Of a stretch of 64,000 bases of DNA, positions 46,858 to 54,661 are shown in pieces. The stretch comes from an uncultured bacterium (lineage in GTDB: Bacteria > Cyanobacteriota > Vampirovibrionia > Gastranaerophilales > Gastranaerophilaceae). Within the stretch, counting starts at the first letter, position 1. Each line of letters begins with the position of its first letter. The translations under genes and the position numbers were made by a program. The stretch spans positions 1 to 64,000 of the forward strand of contig CASDXV010000011.1 of assembly GCA_949285255.1 (NCBI GenBank), written 5' to 3'. The notes beneath the pieces were generated by a model. The model had not been told where the DNA came from. It ran no database searches and saw only the letters and a program-made list of their open reading frames with translations.

Positions 46858-47891
46858 TAGTGCACCTCGTATCCTTTATTAATATCTATTTGTGTGTCAG
46901 GTTGATTTTTTGCAACTTTAAAACCGCGAGTAGCGTTTGCTACACCAAGAATAGTAGAAGCTAAAGCCCCAAATATAAGGCCTCTGCCTACAATTTTTGC
47001 TCCGCGCGTAAATTTAAAGTTGTTTCCGTTATACAAATCTATAAAGCTGTCTTTAAGTGTTTCGGCACAATTTCTTGCAAATACTTTAAGTTTTTCTGAG
47101 CGCTTAGCGTACTCAGGCATTGCAATTTTATTTTCAAAAGGAGCTTGAACAGCAAGCGCTACACCTAAACCAGCCCAAATAAATGAGCTTATTGATTTTG
47201 CGGCACTTGATTTAACAATAACTTCTTTTACCTTGCCTTGAACTGTTTGGTCAGGTGAATTCAAAGGCTCTTTAAAGCCCATTTTTTTAGCTATTTTATC
47301 GTACCAAATATACCTGTTGCCTTGTTTTTCACCTGCTTTATTAATTAAATCCCAACGCGGAAAATCAGCGCTTTCAAAAACTCTATGGTATTCTACAGCC
47401 GTTAAGTCCTTATCGCCGGGGTGTTCAGGCAACTCTGTAACAACTTTTCTATAAGGCATTTCAAGGTCAACACCTGTTTTCATTTGAACACCTTTATTGA
47501 TAAGTTTTGAACCGAGCCATTTACCTATAGCGTAGAAAACTACACCAAAAGCCATTTTTCTGCCGGGGATTCCTGCAAAAGCTCTGTCAGGATTTCTGAA
47601 GTTTTTATTAACCCCGTTAAATAAAGCAATGAGCATGCCTGAACCGACTAAATTTGGCACAAGGCCTAATGATAAAAATTCATAAAAATTGGAGTTTCTT
47701 GAGCCCTTCATGCCTTTTGGTGCATAAACAAAAATATCATTTACTAATTTATCCGCAACAATTCTTGCGCCTGTTAGAGGAGTCTTTTTAATTATCTCAT
47801 CAGATGTGCTAGCAAGCTCCTTATCGGCATGATTTTGCACATAATAAGAGTTTTGAGGTATATTTGTAAAATTGTTTTTACTTGTTTGCAC
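46857..47891 (-). CDS. Four-TM membrane protein, paralog of the downstream 834-aa protein
   Basis: 344 aa from GTG 47891. An upstream in-frame TTG at 47990 would add 33 residues but has no Shine-Dalgarno, and the polar start MQTSKNNFTNIPQNS matches the N-termini of its neighbours. Four hydrophobic segments are visible: FLSLGLVPNLVGSGMLIALF, MAFGVVFYAIGKWLG, SFIWAGLGVALAVQAPF and GLIFGALASTILGVANA. The TGVDLEMPYRK ... RWDL stretch after TM2 matches the downstream protein. It leads the run and is coupled to the next gene by TAATG. The family and function are unknown. Confidence 0.8.
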   Translation of the reverse strand: MQTSKNNFTNIPQNSYYVQNHADKELASTSDEIIKKTPLTGARIVADKLVNDIFVYAPKGMKGSRNSNFYEFLSLGLVPNLVGSGMLIALFNGVNKNFRNPDRAFAGIPGRKMAFGVVFYAIGKWLGSKLINKGVQMKTGVDLEMPYRKVVTELPEHPGDKDLTAVEYHRVFESADFPRWDLINKAGEKQGNRYIWYDKIAKKMGFKEPLNSPDQTVQGKVKEVIVKSSAAKSISSFIWAGLGVALAVQAPFENKIAMPEYAKRSEKLKVFARNCAETLKDSFIDLYNGNNFKFTRGAKIVGRGLIFGALASTILGVANATRGFKVAKNQPDTQIDINKGYEVH

Positions 47892-48060
47892 CTTAATTGT
47901 AGGACTCCAAAAACTAACACACACATTAATGAAAAAGTCTGAATGAAAATATTTGATACCATATTTGATAAAATTTACATTGGTTAACAAATATTTTTAC
48001 TTTTCATCAACAACAACACCAAATGTAGATAAATGAGCCAAAATTATGTAAAATAAATAT

Positions 48061-50418
48061 ATGGATACATCCAATCTTCAATTTAGCATTGAAATTATAG
48101 ACAAAATAAAAAAATTTTACAACTCGACAAATGAGCTACTACTCTTGTGCGGCTTTTCCGGTTGCGCAAAAAGTGAAATTCTAAACAAAACACTTGATGA
48201 TTTGGATGAAAATACTCTTGTATTTAAGCATTTGTGCTTTTCACATACTACAATCGATGACTTTTTATTAAACTTTTATGATTCTTTTCGCAAATTTTCT
48301 CTTGAAAAAAAAGTAAGCCTCAAAAAAACCATGGGCGAAAGTTTTGCAAATAAAGTAAGTTTTTATTTTAAAGATATAGACAAAAAATGCGTCATTGTTG
48401 TAGATAATTTTGAACTTGTTTCAGATAACACGGAAATTCTTAATTTGCTATATCACATCGCAAGTTTTGAAAACACTAAAGTAGTGCTTGTTTCAAGAGA
48501 TAAGCAAATACAGTTTTTTATAAACAGAGGTTTGCCCGTTGAAATTATTGAAATAAAGCCAAATACCTATGAAGTCTTTAAGGCAAAGCTGGAATATGAA
48601 AATCTTGAGGCGGATGAAAATACACTTGAAGAATTTTACAAGCTCACAAGCGGGTATGAGTTGTATCTTAAGATGGTTATAAGATACTCAAAAACAACAG
48701 GCATGAGTATTTCTGATTTAATTGCAGAATTTAATAAGAAAAATATAGAATTTTCAGACTTCATTATTTTAAAAGTAGTTTCTCTTATACCAAATGTTTA
48801 TTTTGAATTTTTAAAAAACTTAAGTGCGCTCAATCACAGCGTGAGTGTTGATTTTATAAAATACTACAACTTAGGCGATATAAAGCAGATTGACTATCTT
48901 GAGCGTAATTTGCTCATCTCAAGATTTGACAACGATATAATCCTTAGAAACTACTTTAAACAGTATTTTCTAAATTTACTTTCTATTCAGGAAAAATATT
49001 ATATATTTTCACGCTTTGTTGATATTTACGAAGAAGAACTCTCAAAAAGCCCGCGTGACAGGCTTTTAAGACTTTCTCGAGAAAGTATAAGAAAACAAAT
49101 AGAAATGATAAAAGAAAATATCCCTAAACTTGGCACAAGCGCAAGTATTAAACAAAACAACTTTTCATACATTTCTCTTGCTCAGGGTGGCGCTAACCCT
49201 TGGTTTGATAAAAAAGAAATGGACAAAAAACAAAAATATCTTGATAAAAAAAGAGAACTGCAAAACAAAAAACCCTCTGCAAAAAGAGAGCCTCTAAGTC
49301 AGGAAGATGCGCTTATTTTAAAAGAATACAGAAGAAAAAAACTCGAGCAGGAACAAGAATATGAATCAAGAGAAGAAACTGTAGAAAACTTTGTACTTGA
49401 ATTTAGAAAAGCGGATGAACTTGAGCAAAACTATCACTACAGAGAAGCAAATGAGATTTTATACAGACTGAAAAATAAAGCGCAAGATGAAGAAACAAAA
49501 ATAGAAATCCTTGAGCACCTTGCTCACAACAGTGAAAAATTGAACAACTTTGAGCATGCTCTTGATTATTACACTCAAATTGGCAGTTTGCATCTTTTAA
49601 GAGGCGATTATGAAAAATATTTCAGGACTATACTTGAAATAGCCGTGTTGTACAAAAACCTATACAGATTCTCAAGCGCCAAAGAAGAGTATTTAAAAAT
49701 AGTAAACACCGATAAACCCGTCGCAGATGATATAATATCAAGTGCGTATAGCGGACTGGGGGATATTTGCGAGAGTGAAAACTCAATCTCTCAAGCACTA
49801 AAGTATTACAGATTGGCGTCAGATTATTCTAACCCTCAAAATATCGTTGCAAATGCTGAAATATTCTACAAAACAGCTATTTTATATGATGATATTCAAG
49901 ACTTTGACAGCGCCATTGAATTTTATCTAAAAAACATAGACACAAGCAAAGACACAACGAAAAACAGATGGCTTTCTCAGTGTTATGTAAATTTAGGACT
50001 AATCTATTCTTACAAAAATGAAACCGATGAGGCTAAAAAGTATATAGAACTTGCGCTTGAAACGGACAGAAACGACAAAAACCCATCAGGCATTTACTTT
50101 GCCGCAAGAGAATTATCCAAAATATATGAAACTGAAAACATTGAAATTGCTATTGAATATTTAAAAGAAGCCCTAAACTGTGCAAAAGATATGCATGATG
50201 AGTTTAAAGAAGCTTTTGCCTACCTTGAGCTTGGGGATTTATATTATAATTTTAATCAGGATGAACTTGCGCTTATAAGCTTTTTTGAAGCAAAAAAAGC
50301 CCTTGGCGAAAACATCCTTGAAGAAAACGAGCAAATCATTAACCAGAGAATTGATGACATGAAAATAAAAATGCTCCCCGTAGAGTTTGAGAGAATTGAG
50401 TCACAATATGCTGAATGA
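48061..50418 (+). CDS. STAND/AAA-like NTPase with C-terminal TPR repeats
   Basis: 785 aa. The N-terminal NTPase-like domain (about 10-330) has a P-loop GFSGCAKS (31-38), in which the Gly before Lys is Ala, and a Walker B strand CVIVVDNFE (about 112-120). It is followed by a VLVSRD sensor-like strand and winged-helix-like helices. Residues about 340-440 are charged and helical. The C-terminal half (about 450-770) is TPR-like (FEHALDYYTQIGSLHLLRGDY; ALKYYRLASDY). The layout matches STAND signal-transduction ATPases (MalT/NACHT type) without an output domain. TAAAAT ends 6 nt before ATG and no Shine-Dalgarno is seen. rsmG begins inside its end. Confidence 0.82.
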   Translation: MDTSNLQFSIEIIDKIKKFYNSTNELLLLCGFSGCAKSEILNKTLDDLDENTLVFKHLCFSHTTIDDFLLNFYDSFRKFSLEKKVSLKKTMGESFANKVSFYFKDIDKKCVIVVDNFELVSDNTEILNLLYHIASFENTKVVLVSRDKQIQFFINRGLPVEIIEIKPNTYEVFKAKLEYENLEADENTLEEFYKLTSGYELYLKMVIRYSKTTGMSISDLIAEFNKKNIEFSDFIILKVVSLIPNVYFEFLKNLSALNHSVSVDFIKYYNLGDIKQIDYLERNLLISRFDNDIILRNYFKQYFLNLLSIQEKYYIFSRFVDIYEEELSKSPRDRLLRLSRESIRKQIEMIKENIPKLGTSASIKQNNFSYISLAQGGANPWFDKKEMDKKQKYLDKKRELQNKKPSAKREPLSQEDALILKEYRRKKLEQEQEYESREETVENFVLEFRKADELEQNYHYREANEILYRLKNKAQDEETKIEILEHLAHNSEKLNNFEHALDYYTQIGSLHLLRGDYEKYFRTILEIAVLYKNLYRFSSAKEEYLKIVNTDKPVADDIISSAYSGLGDICESENSISQALKYYRLASDYSNPQNIVANAEIFYKTAILYDDIQDFDSAIEFYLKNIDTSKDTTKNRWLSQCYVNLGLIYSYKNETDEAKKYIELALETDRNDKNPSGIYFAARELSKIYETENIEIAIEYLKEALNCAKDMHDEFKEAFAYLELGDLYYNFNQDELALISFFEAKKALGENILEENEQIINQRIDDMKIKMLPVEFERIESQYAE

Positions 50419-51037
50419 GAAAAACCTTGAGATTTTAAAAGAAGAATTTAATCTGATACCTGACAAAAAAACAATTGAGAGGGTTAATCTTTGGCACAAA
50501 ATGTTTCTTGAATATAATTCTCATACAAATTTAATGAGCAAAAATGATACTCAAAAACTTTTTGAAAAGCATGTTTTTGATTCGCTTGCAATTTTAAAAT
50601 GGAGAGATTTTGACCCTCAAAAAAAACGAAAAATCCTTGACGCAGGTACAGGCGGCGGGTTTCCATCGGTTATTTTAGCGCTTTTTTTCCCTGAGCTTGA
50701 AATTGTTGCAAACGATTCAAGGATGAAAAAAATAAATTTTATAATTGATATTAAAGACAAATTAAATGTCGAAAACCTTAAAATATCATATTCAAGAATT
50801 GAAGACCTTGAGCCGCTTAACTGCGACATTGTAATATCTCGCGCGGTAGGTACGATAAAAAATGTCCTAAGACTTACAAAAAAACACATTAAAGAGGGCG
50901 GATACTTTATTATTTACAAATCAAAAACTCTTGAGAGCGAACTTTGTGAGGTTAATAACATTGAAGCTGAGATTGTAAATTATAAATTGCCTCTAAAAGA
51001 AGATTTTGAAAGACATTTAGCGATAATTAAAATGTAA
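50408..51037 (+). CDS. rsmG: 16S rRNA (guanine-527-N7) methyltransferase
   Basis: 209 aa from ATG 50408; a TTG 21 nt upstream is the alternative. It is a SAM-dependent methyltransferase of the GidB/RsmG family: the substrate-loop NLMSKND and KHVFDSLA are followed by the SAM motif DAGTGGGFPSVILA, then the IVISRAVG strand. It modifies G527 of 16S rRNA in the cytoplasm. It overlaps the NTPase-TPR gene by 11 nt and precedes the sigma factor by about 55 bp. Confidence 0.94.
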   Translation: MLNEKNLEILKEEFNLIPDKKTIERVNLWHKMFLEYNSHTNLMSKNDTQKLFEKHVFDSLAILKWRDFDPQKKRKILDAGTGGGFPSVILALFFPELEIVANDSRMKKINFIIDIKDKLNVENLKISYSRIEDLEPLNCDIVISRAVGTIKNVLRLTKKHIKEGGYFIIYKSKTLESELCEVNNIEAEIVNYKLPLKEDFERHLAIIKM

Positions 51038-51091
51038 ATTTTTTCTCCAATGGAACTAATACAAAAGTCTTGCGTCATCTAATCCATAAAG

Positions 51092-52063
51092 ATGATAAAA
51101 GTTAGAGGAGTTAATATTTTGGGTATTAACATTTGTGAGCAAAAAGAAGATTTAATACTGGATAACATTTTAATTGAAGATGACAACGAAGAAAAAGAAG
51201 AAATAAAAACATTTTCTACAATTGCAAATAAGGATGAGATTTTGCAAATGTATTTAAAAGACATAGGGAGAATAAAACTGCTTAACAAAAACTCTGAAAT
51301 GGCGCTTGGCAGAACAATTAAAGAAGGCAGCAGAAAAGAAGCGCAAATAGCAAAAAAGAAACTTGTGCAGGCAAATCTAAGACTTGTCGTATCTATTGCA
51401 AAAAAATACACAGGTCAGGGAATACTCTTTATGGATTTAGTTCAAGAAGGGTCTTTAGGTCTTATAAAAGCAGCACAAAGATTTGACTACACAAAGGGTT
51501 TTAAGTTTTCAACTTATGCAACTTGGTGGATTAAACAAACGATAATCCGCGCTATTGCTAATTCTTCACGCTCTATCAGAATCCCTGTACATATGAGCGA
51601 CAAAATAAGAATGCTTAAAAAAGCAATGGTTAAACTAAATGTAGATAGCGGCAGAGAGCCCACGGATTATGAGCTTAGCGACTATTTAAAAATGGATGAA
51701 AAAAAGATAAAAACAATTAAAAAAGCCATGATAAAAGAACCCGTGAGCCTTGATACTCCTGTGGCTCAAGACTTATGCCTTGAAGATTACATAGCCGATT
51801 GCGAAAGTAAAATGCCTGAAATAAATACGGAGAAAGAATTTTTAAACAAAGATATCATAGGAATTTTAGACATTTTAAACCGCAAAGAGAGATTTATTTT
51901 AATAAACCGTTTTGGTTTAGGGGGGCGTAAAACAAAGACTCTTGAAGAGTTGGGGAAGATTTTAGGATTTTCTAAAGAAAGAATAAGGCAAATTGAATGT
52001 GAAGCGCTAAAGAAACTAAGACGCTCTCAGGAGGCAAAAAGTCTTAAAGATTACTTAACTTAG
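51092..52063 (+). CDS. RpoD/SigA-family sigma-70 factor
   Basis: 323 aa. It has region 1.2 ([17 protein letters not shown]), region 2 ([53 protein letters not shown]), region 3 (IRIPVHM) and region 4 ([28 protein letters not shown]). All -10 and -35 recognition segments are present, so it should read TATAAT/TTGACA promoters like those seen here. The acidic N-terminus is short and lacks a full region 1.1, so group 1 and group 2 status cannot be separated. No strong Shine-Dalgarno precedes ATG. Confidence 0.92.
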   Translation: MIKVRGVNILGINICEQKEDLILDNILIEDDNEEKEEIKTFSTIANKDEILQMYLKDIGRIKLLNKNSEMALGRTIKEGSRKEAQIAKKKLVQANLRLVVSIAKKYTGQGILFMDLVQEGSLGLIKAAQRFDYTKGFKFSTYATWWIKQTIIRAIANSSRSIRIPVHMSDKIRMLKKAMVKLNVDSGREPTDYELSDYLKMDEKKIKTIKKAMIKEPVSLDTPVAQDLCLEDYIADCESKMPEINTEKEFLNKDIIGILDILNRKERFILINRFGLGGRKTKTLEELGKILGFSKERIRQIECEALKKLRRSQEAKSLKDYLT

Positions 52064-52085
52064 CAATACACAAGTATAAAACATA

Positions 52086-52094
52086 TGCTACAAT
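52086..52094 (+). promoter_or_regulatory. Extended -10 element before the ABC ATPase gene
   Basis: TGC-TACAAT (52086-52094): TGn-extended -10 with one mismatch, ending 7 nt before GTG 52102 (10 nt before ATG 52105). No -35 is recognised. It predicts a leaderless or near-leaderless mRNA. Confidence 0.35.
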
Positions 52095-52101
52095 TAGCTA
52101 G

Positions 52102-52887
52102 GTGATGGAAAATCTTATTGAAATAAAAAACTTATATAAAACTTACAGCGATGACACGGGTTTCTTTAGTGCAAAAAAAGAGCCCGTGCATGCACTTAAA
52201 GGTATTAACCTTGAAATTAAAAAGGGAGAAATTTTAGCTCTTGTGGGAGAATCAGGCTGCGGCAAGTCTACTCTTGGCAACTGCATTTTAAAACTTCTTG
52301 ATGTTACATCCGGAGAGATTTTATTTGAGGGCGAAAATATTATAAACTACGACAAAAAACAGACAAAAGCCTTTAGAAAACAAGCGCAGATGATTTTTCA
52401 AAACCCTTATTCAAGTCTGAATCCTAAAATGAAAATAAAAGAAATTCTTGAAGAGCCCCTTAAAATCCACGGCATTAAAAATAAAAAAGAAACAGTTTAT
52501 GAAACAATTAAACTTTGCGGTCTAAATCAAAACGACTTAAAAAAATACCCTCATGAGTTCTCAGGCGGTCAAAGGCAAAGAATTGCAATAGCCAGAGCCC
52601 TTGTTCTAAAGCCTAAGTTCATTGTAGCGGATGAACCTATTTCAGCGCTTGACGTGAGTATAGCAGCGCAGATTATTAACCTTTTAATAGAATTAAAAAA
52701 TAAACTGGATTTGACTTTTTTATTTATTTCTCATGACCTAAATATTGTAAAATACATAAGCGAGCGCACTGCAGTACTTAACAAGGGCACAATTGTTGAG
52801 ATAGGTTCAACAGATGAAATATTCAAAAACCCTAAAGACGACTATACAAAACTGCTCTTAAATTCAATACCGAAGGTGGATTTTTAA
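52102..52887 (+). CDS. Orphan ABC transporter ATPase, oligopeptide/nickel (OppF/DppF) type
   Basis: 261 aa. It has Walker A GESGCGKST, Q-loop MIFQNPYSSLNPKM (the NPYSSLNP string typical of OppF/DppF), signature FSGGQRQRIAIARAL, Walker B FIVADEP and switch ISHDL. It would power peptide or metal uptake, yet no permease or binding-protein gene is adjacent, and the usual OppD partner is absent from the window. It may serve a transporter encoded elsewhere. GTG 52102 and ATG 52105 are equivalent starts. Confidence 0.92.
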   Translation: MMENLIEIKNLYKTYSDDTGFFSAKKEPVHALKGINLEIKKGEILALVGESGCGKSTLGNCILKLLDVTSGEILFEGENIINYDKKQTKAFRKQAQMIFQNPYSSLNPKMKIKEILEEPLKIHGIKNKKETVYETIKLCGLNQNDLKKYPHEFSGGQRQRIAIARALVLKPKFIVADEPISALDVSIAAQIINLLIELKNKLDLTFLFISHDLNIVKYISERTAVLNKGTIVEIGSTDEIFKNPKDDYTKLLLNSIPKVDF

Positions 52888-53559
52888 CTATCTTATATCT
52901 AAAAATTTATGCATCTGGGCTATCAGCCTTGTGTTTTTGTATTTTTTATAGAACTTTTCAAAAATTTCATAAGGATAAAAGTCCTTGCTTATTGGCATTT
53001 TTGGCTGCAAGACAAGTAAAATGCCGTATTTTTTTGCAAAAGATACAGCCTGTTCAATTTCTTCATCCAAAATGTTTTCATCAAAAATTATTTTTGCAAA
53101 AACTTCTTTTTTCTGCGCCACAAGCATAAAATCATCAAAAGTAATTAAGCTAAAATCCTGTCCTGTAGCGCTTTTTAGCTTTATATCAGTTGCTATAATA
53201 TCAACATAGTCAATGATTTTTTCTAATCCCTCAGGATGTGTTCCGTTAGTTTCAAGGTAGATTTTTTTATTCAGCCTGTTTTTATATCTTTTTAAAAACT
53301 CGCACAAAAAATCAGCCTCTAAAAGCGGCTCTCCGCCTGTAAAACTAACAACATTAGCGTCATAGGATTTCAGTTCTTCAAAAAATTCTTCGTAGTTGTA
53401 TTCTTTTGAATTTTCATCACATCTAAAATCAGTATCACAATAGCTGCAATTCAGGTTGCACTTTGTTGTTCTTACAAAAAGGTGTTTTTCTCCAATATAG
53501 GGGCCTTCTCCCTGAATTGAGATAAAAATTTCTTTTATCTTTATTTTTTTATTATCCAT
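52888..53559 (-). CDS. queE: 7-carboxy-7-deazaguanine synthase
   Basis: 223-aa radical-SAM enzyme converting 6-carboxytetrahydropterin to 7-carboxy-7-deazaguanine in queuosine synthesis. It has the cluster motif CNLNCSYC, an early SIQGEGPYIG substrate loop, and the glycine motif FTGGEPLL. The length is normal. Its start overlaps the dnaJ-like gene end by 8 nt; no other queuosine gene is nearby. It is convergent with the ABC ATPase gene, stop to stop. Confidence 0.93.
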   Translation of the reverse strand: MDNKKIKIKEIFISIQGEGPYIGEKHLFVRTTKCNLNCSYCDTDFRCDENSKEYNYEEFFEELKSYDANVVSFTGGEPLLEADFLCEFLKRYKNRLNKKIYLETNGTHPEGLEKIIDYVDIIATDIKLKSATGQDFSLITFDDFMLVAQKKEVFAKIIFDENILDEEIEQAVSFAKKYGILLVLQPKMPISKDFYPYEIFEKFYKKYKNTRLIAQMHKFLDIR

Positions 53560-54544
53560 ATTTTCTGATGTCTTCTCTTAAATCACCCTTGTTAATATCT
53601 GAAATCTCACGATAGAGCTCAACTTCTTTATCTCCCAATTGAGGCAAAATGTCAATTACAACTTTTACCATAAGAGGGTCGCGAGTGTTTGTTTGAGCAT
53701 TTAAAAAACCGCTCTCCATAAGCTTAAAGACAGTATTAGTCCTTGTTTTTGGAGGGATTTTTAAAATTTTTGTACCGTTATCGGGTATAGGGATTCTTAT
53801 CTGCGCACCAAGTACAGCCTCATAGGGGCTTATGGGCACTTCAATAAAAGCAAGCCCGTCAAGACTTTTAAAAGCTGCGTTTTTTTCAACATGAACTACA
53901 AGGTACAAATCTCCGTTTTTACCGCCGAATTTGCCCTCTTCGCCCTCGTTTTTAACCCTTATTTTAATACCGTCACGAACATTAGGGGGGATTTTTACGT
54001 TTATTTTTTTATACTGAGTTTTCTCACCCTTACCGTCGCAAAAAGTACACTTTGAGCCGTTTATAAACTTGGAACCAAAGCATTTTGGGCATTTTTCACT
54101 TGTTAAAATATTTACTTTCCTGCTTGTACCGGATATTGCTTCAGAGCTTGTGATATTAATGTGGGTTATAATATCCTGACCGTTAATTTTTTTAGGGGTT
54201 TTTTGCGGTTTTTCTTTTTTCTTGTTTTTAAAATAAGCATAAAAACTGCTTGTAAAATCTTCGTATGTTTTTTTCTCTTCTTTTTTTTCAAAAGAGCTGT
54301 AAGTTTCTTTTGTTTTATATTCTTTCTTTTTTTGGTTAAAACCGTATGCAAAATCGTACTGAGAGCGCATAGCATCATCAAGCAGAGTTTTTGCCGCAAG
54401 GTTTACCTGCTTAAATAAAATCTCAGCTTCAAGGGTATGATTTACATCGGGGTGATATTTTCTTGCTTTGGCGCGAAAAGCGGATTTTATTTCATCCCTT
54501 GTAGCTTCGGGGGAAATTTCTAAAATATCGTAGTAATTTTTCAT
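53552..54544 (-). CDS. DnaJ-type co-chaperone with half zinc finger
   Basis: 330 aa from ATG 54544; the upstream TTG extension is not credible. The J domain (1-70) has the HPD motif in YHPDVNHT. A Lys/Glu-rich linker follows instead of the Gly/Phe region. The cysteine-rich domain has only one pair, CPKCFGS ... CTFCDGKG, where classical DnaJ has four CxxCxGxG motifs. The two C-terminal substrate-binding domains are present (IKIRVKNEGEEG; VLGAQIRIPIPDN). It should stimulate DnaK ATPase; substrate handling may differ. It is coupled to queE. Confidence 0.87.
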   Translation of the reverse strand: MKNYYDILEISPEATRDEIKSAFRAKARKYHPDVNHTLEAEILFKQVNLAAKTLLDDAMRSQYDFAYGFNQKKKEYKTKETYSSFEKKEEKKTYEDFTSSFYAYFKNKKKEKPQKTPKKINGQDIITHINITSSEAISGTSRKVNILTSEKCPKCFGSKFINGSKCTFCDGKGEKTQYKKINVKIPPNVRDGIKIRVKNEGEEGKFGGKNGDLYLVVHVEKNAAFKSLDGLAFIEVPISPYEAVLGAQIRIPIPDNGTKILKIPPKTRTNTVFKLMESGFLNAQTNTRDPLMVKVVIDILPQLGDKEVELYREISDINKGDLREDIRKYG

Positions 54545-54595
54545 TTGATATGATTTTAAGGAAATTTTAAAAAAAATCCAATAGTACAACTTAAC

Positions 54596-54636
54596 AAATT
54601 AAAACCGCCTGTCATATTAAACGGCGGTTTTAATTT
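54596..54636 (-). terminator. Terminator of the 706-aa nucleotidyltransferase-like gene
   Basis: AAATTAAAACCGCC pairs with GGCGGTTTTAATTT around a 12-13-nt loop. T and A tracts on both arms allow use on the minus strand, 26 bp after the stop at 54662. Confidence 0.82.
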
Positions 54637-54661
54637 ATATATCAGCATATCAATTGCTTAA

